DNA of 64,000 nucleotides from Heyndrickxia sp050281185. GTDB lineage: Bacteria > Bacillota > Bacilli > Bacillales > Bacillaceae_C. The translations under genes and the position numbers were made by a program. Within the stretch, counting starts at the first letter, position 1, and each line of letters opens with the position of its first letter. Positions 60,601 to 64,000 of this stretch are shown in pieces. Below the pieces are notes generated by a model. It had not been told where the DNA came from and ran no database searches. It saw only the letters and a list, made by a program, of their open reading frames with translations. Location: NCBI RefSeq assembly GCF_050281185.1, contig NZ_JBNNWS010000017.1, positions 62,001-126,000 on the forward strand. Reading direction: 5' to 3'.

Positions 60601-61055
60601 TTTCAGTAATTGATACTCCAACATTTCTTTATGGTATGATGCTTGGTGAAGAAATTGAAGTAGAAATAGAAACCGGAAAGACCCTTTTTGTCCAATTGAT
60701 ATCAATCGGACAGCCACGTTTAGATGGGACGAGGATTGTATATTTTGAATTAAACGGTCAGCCTCGTGAAGTTGTCATAAGAGATGAAAGTATAAAATCA
60801 TCCGTAGCTAATAAAGTAAAGGCTGATCCGAAAAATGAACAACAAATTGGTGCAACGATGCCAGGAACTGTCATAAAACTGATGGTAAGTAAAGGAGATA
60901 AAGTAAATCAAGGTGACCATCTTATGATAACGGAAGCAATGAAGATGGAGACTACTGTACAAGCACCATTTTCGGGTATAATTAAAGAAATTTACGTTCG
61001 TGATGGAGAAGCTATTCAACCAAATGATTTATTAATTGAAATAGATAAGAACTAA
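57615..61055 (+). CDS. pycA: pyruvate carboxylase
   Basis: A 1146-residue biotin enzyme. Biotin carboxylase occupies about 1-450 (VLVANRGEIAIR, GGGGRGMR ATP loop, EVNPRVQVEHT). Carboxyltransferase follows at about 530-800 (DTTFRDAHQSLLATRVR, with metal ligands in IHLHTHD). Then come the PYC_OADA region and a biotinyl domain with Lys 1110 in TEAMKMET. It makes oxaloacetate from pyruvate. In B. subtilis it is activated by DarB, whose gene is also in the window. The start follows GGGAGA; TTG 57609 is less likely. Confidence 0.97.
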   Translation: MKKIEKVLVANRGEIAIRVFRACTELNIRTVAIYSKEDSGAYHRYKADEAYLVGEGKKPIDAYLDIEGIIDIAKNANVDAIHPGYGFLSENIQFAKRCVEEGITFIGPKPIHLDMFGDKVKAKEQANLVNIPVIPGSNGPVTSLEEVEEFGNHHGFPIIIKASLGGGGRGMRIVNNIKEVTEAYNRAKSEAKAAFGNDEVYVEKFIKNPKHIEVQILGDDEGNIIHLFERDCSVQRRHQKVVEVAPCVSLSIELREKICQAAVDLMKNVNYVNAGTVEFLVAENQFYFIEVNPRVQVEHTITEMITGIDIVQSQIMIAEGHSLRSDKLGIPKQEELKINGFAIQSRVTTEDPLNHFMPDTGKIMAYRTGGGFGVRLDAGNGFQGAEITPYYDSLLVKLSTWAMTFEQAASKMVRNLKEFRIRGIKTNIPFLINVVKHTQFITGEYDTSFIDTTPELFVFPPSRDRGTKMLSYIGNVTINGFPGIERKEKSLFAKSRVPKINYSEQTAPGSKQILENEGTAGLVNWIKSQEEVLLTDTTFRDAHQSLLATRVRTHDIQKIAEPTSRLISELFSLEMWGGATFDVAYRFLKEDPWERLRVLREKIPNVLFQMLFRGSNAVGYKNYPDNIIREFVQQSASAGIDVFRIFDSLNWIKGMEVAIDAVRETGRIAEAAICYTGDINDPQRIKYDIQYYKELAKELENQGAHILAIKDMAGLLKPQAAYRLISELKESINIPIHLHTHDTSGNSLYTYAKAIEAGVDIVDVALNSMAGLTSQPSLNGLYYALEGTERRPKINIGAAETLSNYWEDVRKYYNGFESGMNSPHTEVYRHEMPGGQYSNLQQQAKAVGLGDRWDEVKEMYQKVNHMFGDIVKVTPSSKVVGDMALFMVQNELTEEDVLTRGSKIDFPDSVVELFQGYLGQPVGGFPKDLQKIILKDREPITVRPGELMDDVDLSRLKETLSEEIGRMATDLDAISYALYPKVFLDYVKTTQQFGDVSVIDTPTFLYGMMLGEEIEVEIETGKTLFVQLISIGQPRLDGTRIVYFELNGQPREVVIRDESIKSSVANKVKADPKNEQQIGATMPGTVIKLMVSKGDKVNQGDHLMITEAMKMETTVQAPFSGIIKEIYVRDGEAIQPNDLLIEIDKN

Positions 61056-61065
61056 AATTTTTTGA

Positions 61066-61174
61066 TAAAATCGCCTGTAGGGTATGCGTGAAGCGATTTC
61101 TATATGGAGTATAACTAGCTGAACGCATACCCTACAGGACTATTTCAGAAACAATATCATTGTTTAACAAAGTC
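61066..61174. repeat. MITE-like element, family B copy 4 (reverse orientation, truncated)
   Basis: It carries the core in reverse (CCTGTAGGGTATGCGTGAAG ... GAACGCATACCCTACAGG) and the terminal arm ATTGTTTAACAAAGTC. The other terminal arm is missing. It lies between the pycA stop and the pycA terminator. Confidence 0.75.
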
Positions 61175-61178
61175 AAAC

Positions 61179-61217
61179 AAAAAAACGTACAGTTCATTGT
61201 GAACTGTACGTTTTTTT
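61179..61217 (+). terminator. terminator after pycA
   Basis: An 18-base arm ending ACGTACAGTTCA pairs with TGAACTGTACGTTTTTTT around a TTG loop. It lies 124 bases after the stop, apparently pushed away by the repeat element. Confidence 0.88.
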
Positions 61218-61273
61218 AAAAGGTAAGAAAGTGTAGATTTACTAAGGGTATTAGGCATGAAAAGTGTCTGCTG

Positions 61274-61413
61274 TGTCTAGCTCCAGCGCCTATCGGATTT
61301 CTCCGTCTTCTCCCTACGTTAAGTCAACATCGACTCGTCCCTCGCCGTGTTTCCTTTATCTCAGTCGAAGCCTACGAAATCCGTACACCGATGAGCAAGG
61401 CGCTTGCGCTTTT
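61274..61413. repeat. hairpin-ended intergenic repeat, family A copy 2
   Basis: GTGTCTAGCTCCAGCGCC at the left and AAGGCGCTTGCGCTTTT at the right. It shares CGGATTTCTCCGTCT, CTCCCTACG and TTTCCTTTATCTCAGTCGAA with the element at 1889. It lies at the 3' side of ctaA. Confidence 0.7.
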
Positions 61414-61420
61414 CTTTTCG

Positions 61421-62359
61421 TTATTTACTTTCAAATCTGTCCTTACTAATCTGAACCATATTTTTTTTACTTCTTCCAATAAGTAATAGAAAATAGCTGA
61501 GTAGTCCGAACAGGCAAGAAATGAATAGAGCATGTGCAAGTGCTATATATAAATTAAGTCTAGTAAAAATGATTAAAGCTCCTGCTATTACTTGCAGGCA
61601 AACTAAGATAAAGGCAATAATCCAACCTTTATATAAAACCTGCTGCTTTTTATAATGTCTTACGCTTAAATAAGTAATATAAGCGATCCATAGAAAAATG
61701 ATACCAGCGGCAAGTCGATGTCCCATTTGAACCCATTCATAAAGATTAGTAGGTAATGCTGGGGCATCATTTAAACATAATGGCCAATCCCTGCATATTA
61801 AACTTGAATTCGTGTGACGGACAAGAGCTCCGGAATAGACGACAAGATAGCTGTATATAGTTACACCTATCGTATGTATTTTCATACGCTTGTCTATGAT
61901 AATTTTTGAAGCATCAAATTTTTGATCAACTTCAAAAATAAGTAGTGTCAACAAAAAAACAGAGGCAAATGAAATAAGGGATATCCCAAAATGCAAAGCT
62001 AAAATAAATTTTGACTGCCCCCACATAACAGCGGCAGCACCTATTAGAGCTTGTAAAATTAAAAAGAAAAGAGATAGTAGAACTAGAAATTTTGTTTCAC
62101 GTTTATGACCGATAGTTTTCCAAGACCAAATAGATAAAATCAATAATAGAAATCCAACCCCGCCTGATACTAGACGGTGAGCAAATTCTATAAGAGTTTC
62201 TGGTGTAATAGGGCTTGGGATTAGTTGGCCATTACAAAGGGGCCATGATCTACCGCATCCCATACTTGAACCGGTTTTTGTTACTAAGGCTCCCCCGATC
62301 AGAACGAAAAGCATTCCTAGCGTCGTTAATATAGCAAGCCATTTTAATCCTCGACGCAA
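61421..62359 (-). CDS. ctaA: haem A synthase (CtaA/COX15)
   Basis: A protein of about 312 residues with eight membrane spans in two four-helix halves. Haem-binding His are in FAHRLVSGG, ALHFGIS, MGHRLAAGI and ALAHALF. Cys pairs CGRSWPLC and CRDWPLC mark the two external loops. It converts haem O to haem A for cytochrome oxidase. I choose TTG 62359, six bases after AAGGTG; GTG 62368 in frame overlaps that site. It is divergent from ctaB, as in B. subtilis. Confidence 0.93.
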   Translation of the reverse strand: MRRGLKWLAILTTLGMLFVLIGGALVTKTGSSMGCGRSWPLCNGQLIPSPITPETLIEFAHRLVSGGVGFLLLILSIWSWKTIGHKRETKFLVLLSLFFLILQALIGAAAVMWGQSKFILALHFGISLISFASVFLLTLLIFEVDQKFDASKIIIDKRMKIHTIGVTIYSYLVVYSGALVRHTNSSLICRDWPLCLNDAPALPTNLYEWVQMGHRLAAGIIFLWIAYITYLSVRHYKKQQVLYKGWIIAFILVCLQVIAGALIIFTRLNLYIALAHALFISCLFGLLSYFLLLIGRSKKNMVQISKDRFESK

Positions 62360-62996
62360 ATAATTCACCTTCTTTATATTTCTTTAAAAAGAGATCATAA
62401 GTCAAAAAAATATTATTTTACATTGAATAATAATTAAAATAAATGCTCTTAATGATACTACCTAAATTACTGAAAAAAGACAACCGATAAAATGTTACAA
62501 TTCATATACCTTTGCAATAATTGTAAATAGCTTTAAATTTTGATAGTAATATTTATGGTGCAGTGAAACATTGTTGAAAAAAATAGCTGATTTAAAGTCG
62601 ACTGACACAAATTTGACATAATTCTGTTGAAAAGGTTTCACAATAAATATTAAAGTTATGTTTTAATATGGAATTGATGGATTAAAAATGAGCTTCGTGT
62701 CTATGAATAAAGTCTATTTTTTTGAGTTTGTGGTAAACTGAAAATGTAAGCGCCTTGATTAGGCTGGAGCAAAATGTTCTCCCGGCAATGAAGTATGCTT
62801 TTTGACCTTCCTAGCGGGTATATAGACCACGTGGTACTAGTGCGAGACAAAAAATGACATATATTATAAAACATCATACATAATTTTAGTAAAAGTGAAC
62901 AATTAACGAAAATTTGTTGAAATATAGAAATACGGCTGAAGATGTTTTATAGTAATATTATATATGTTGTTTATTGAAAGTGAGGGGGGGTAACAA
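62360..62996. other. ctaA-ctaB divergent intergenic region
   Basis: This 637-base gap has no convincing gene. It holds the two divergent promoters, which I cannot fix with confidence, a good -35-like TTGACA at 62613-62618 without a matching -10, and a degenerate repeat at 62749-62848. In B. subtilis this region binds the redox regulator ResD. Confidence 0.6.
62749..62848. repeat. hairpin-ended repeat, family D copy 4
   Basis: AAGCGCCTTG at the left, then GCAAAATGTTC, CTTTTTGACCTT and TGCGAGAC at the right: the same ordered blocks as 47291-47368, with an insertion. Weak overall similarity. Confidence 0.4.
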
Positions 62997-63908
62997 ATGT
63001 CAAATAGTCGAGCAATCGATATGGAAAACACAAGTATTCCAGAAACAACTGCACTTAAGGATTTTTTATCTTTAATAAAAATTGGAATTGTTAATTCTAA
63101 TTTAATTACTACATTTACAGGTATGTGGCTGGCATTAGTATTTACTCAGCAACATTTTCTACAATCGCTAGATATTGTTATTCTTGGATTACTAGGCTCA
63201 GCATTAATAATTGCTGGCTCCTGTAGTATTAATAACTTTATTGATCGAGATATTGATCCTATAATGAGCCGAACAAAGTCTAGACCTACTGTTACAGGAA
63301 AAATGAGCGGTGCAAAAGTACTGACCATTGGATTTTCCTTCATTACACTAGGAACTATTCTATTATTTATGACTTCGGTGACTGCAGGGATTCTAGGAAT
63401 CATAGGTATTTTTAGCTATGTAGTTTTATATTCAATGTGGTCTAAGCGATTATATGTAAGCAATACGATTATTGGCAGTATCTCTGGAGCAGTTCCGCCA
63501 TTAATCGGATGGGCAGCAGTAGATCCAAACTTAGATACTATGGCTTGGATACTTTTCTTAATGATGTTTATATGGCAGCCTCCGCATTTCTATGCATTAG
63601 CAATGAAGCGCTGTGAGGAATACAGAGCCGCAAACATTCCAATGCTACCAGTTGTAAAAGGATTTGAGGTAACGAAACGTCATATCGTTTTTTGGGTAGC
63701 ATGTTTATTACCATTACCATTTTTCCTTATGCCTTTAGGTATGACATTTGTCATTTTAGCTACAGCATTTAATATTGGTTGGCTAGTATTGGGGCTAGCT
63801 GGATTTAAGATGAAAGATGATTTAAAGTGGGCAAGATTAATGTTTGTCTATTCTTTAAATTACTTAACTATTTTGTTTGTAGCCATGGTAATTGTAACTG
63901 TAATATAA
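62997..63908 (+). CDS. ctaB: protohaem IX farnesyltransferase (haem O synthase)
   Basis: A 303-residue UbiA-family prenyltransferase with about nine spans. The first Asp-rich motif is NNFIDRDIDPIMSRTKSRP; the second region is MWSKRLY with ISGAVPPLIGW and MFIWQPPHFYALAMKR. It makes haem O from haem B, the substrate of CtaA. The ATG follows GAGGGGGGTAA. Structural oxidase genes (ctaC onward) should follow beyond the window; the last 92 bases hold only a weak hairpin. Confidence 0.95.
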   Translation: MSNSRAIDMENTSIPETTALKDFLSLIKIGIVNSNLITTFTGMWLALVFTQQHFLQSLDIVILGLLGSALIIAGSCSINNFIDRDIDPIMSRTKSRPTVTGKMSGAKVLTIGFSFITLGTILLFMTSVTAGILGIIGIFSYVVLYSMWSKRLYVSNTIIGSISGAVPPLIGWAAVDPNLDTMAWILFLMMFIWQPPHFYALAMKRCEEYRAANIPMLPVVKGFEVTKRHIVFWVACLLPLPFFLMPLGMTFVILATAFNIGWLVLGLAGFKMKDDLKWARLMFVYSLNYLTILFVAMVIVTVI

Positions 63909-64000
63909 CTTTGGGAATTCTTTCTTTTTTTAAGAAATCCATATAAATAACAGTCCTTGTTACTTAGAAGACATAAAATGAAAGTGGGGTTTGATTAAGT

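Noticed and set aside
62625..62645. Rex-like site in the ctaA-ctaB region (TTGAAAAGGTTTCACAA)
   Set aside because: Only the right half matches; the left half fits at best 5 of 7 with the wrong spacer.
63912..63945. Terminator after ctaB
   Set aside because: Only a weak imperfect stem (GGAATTCTT / AAGAAATCC) with no T-run; ctaC is expected to follow in the same operon beyond the window.

Overview
The window is a low-GC chromosomal segment from a Bacillaceae bacterium (Bacillus sensu lato). This rests on gene order as well as product recognition. From about position 2289 to the right end it follows the Bacillus subtilis order ykuJ, ykuL/darB, ccpC, dapH, dapL, ykuT, ykuU, ykuV, then ktrC, rnjA, rpoY, ykrA, def, ykyA, pdhABCD, sr1P, speA, yktA, yktB, ykzI, suhB, ylaF, typA, ylaH, ylaI, ylaJ, phoH, ylaL, ylaN, ftsW, pycA, ctaA, ctaB. 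AGGAGG-type ribosome binding sites, TTG/GTG starts and U-tailed hairpins fit this.

Layout. 1-1753: the tail of an acetamidase/formamidase gene and a convergent metallo-beta-lactamase-fold gene. 2289-6392: ykuJ, a 40-residue membrane peptide, darB, ccpC and the acetylated diaminopimelate genes dapH-dapL. 6606-19851: the main insertion relative to B. subtilis, an eight-gene overlapping operon (secreted/membrane beta-domain protein, ABC-2 ATPase and permease, Gln-Gly-rich coiled-coil membrane protein, MoxR AAA+ ATPase, DUF58 protein, two VWA membrane proteins) followed by a divergent MraY paralogue. 20121-22452: mscS-like ykuT and two thiol-redox genes. 22716-26305: a heterodimeric ABC exporter with one degenerate ATP site. 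26582-29772: a compact lia envelope-stress module (liaH-liaF-liaS-liaR, no liaI or liaG). 29971-32339: a cytochrome bd-type oxidase (ythA-ythB) with a Rex/Fnr-like operator upstream. 32641-38368: ktrC, rnjA-rpoY, ykrA, def, ykyA. 38804-45980: pyruvate dehydrogenase, the SR1/SR1P dual-function RNA and speA. 46308-63908: nitronate monooxygenase-like gene, yktA to ylaN, ftsW, pycA, ctaA and divergent ctaB.

Functional links. DarB, KtrC and PycA are all tied to cyclic di-AMP or DarB signalling in B. subtilis. PDH, PycA, CcpC and SR1 form a carbon-flux set, and SR1P and RNase J1 are linked through GapA in B. subtilis. LiaFSR, LiaH, FtsW, the MraY paralogue, DapH/L and probably the MoxR/VWA operon concern the cell envelope.

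Non-coding content. At least three repeat families occupy intergenic space. One is a ~130-bp inverted-repeat MITE-like element (four copies; one with a perfect 8-bp target duplication). One is a 227-bp GC-rich element (two copies, about 97% identical; one with a perfect 8-bp duplication and ISL3-like ends). The third is an older group of hairpin-ended elements. A possible 24-residue cationic peptide gene lies upstream of rpoY. No tRNA, rRNA, CRISPR array, prophage or complete transposase gene was seen.
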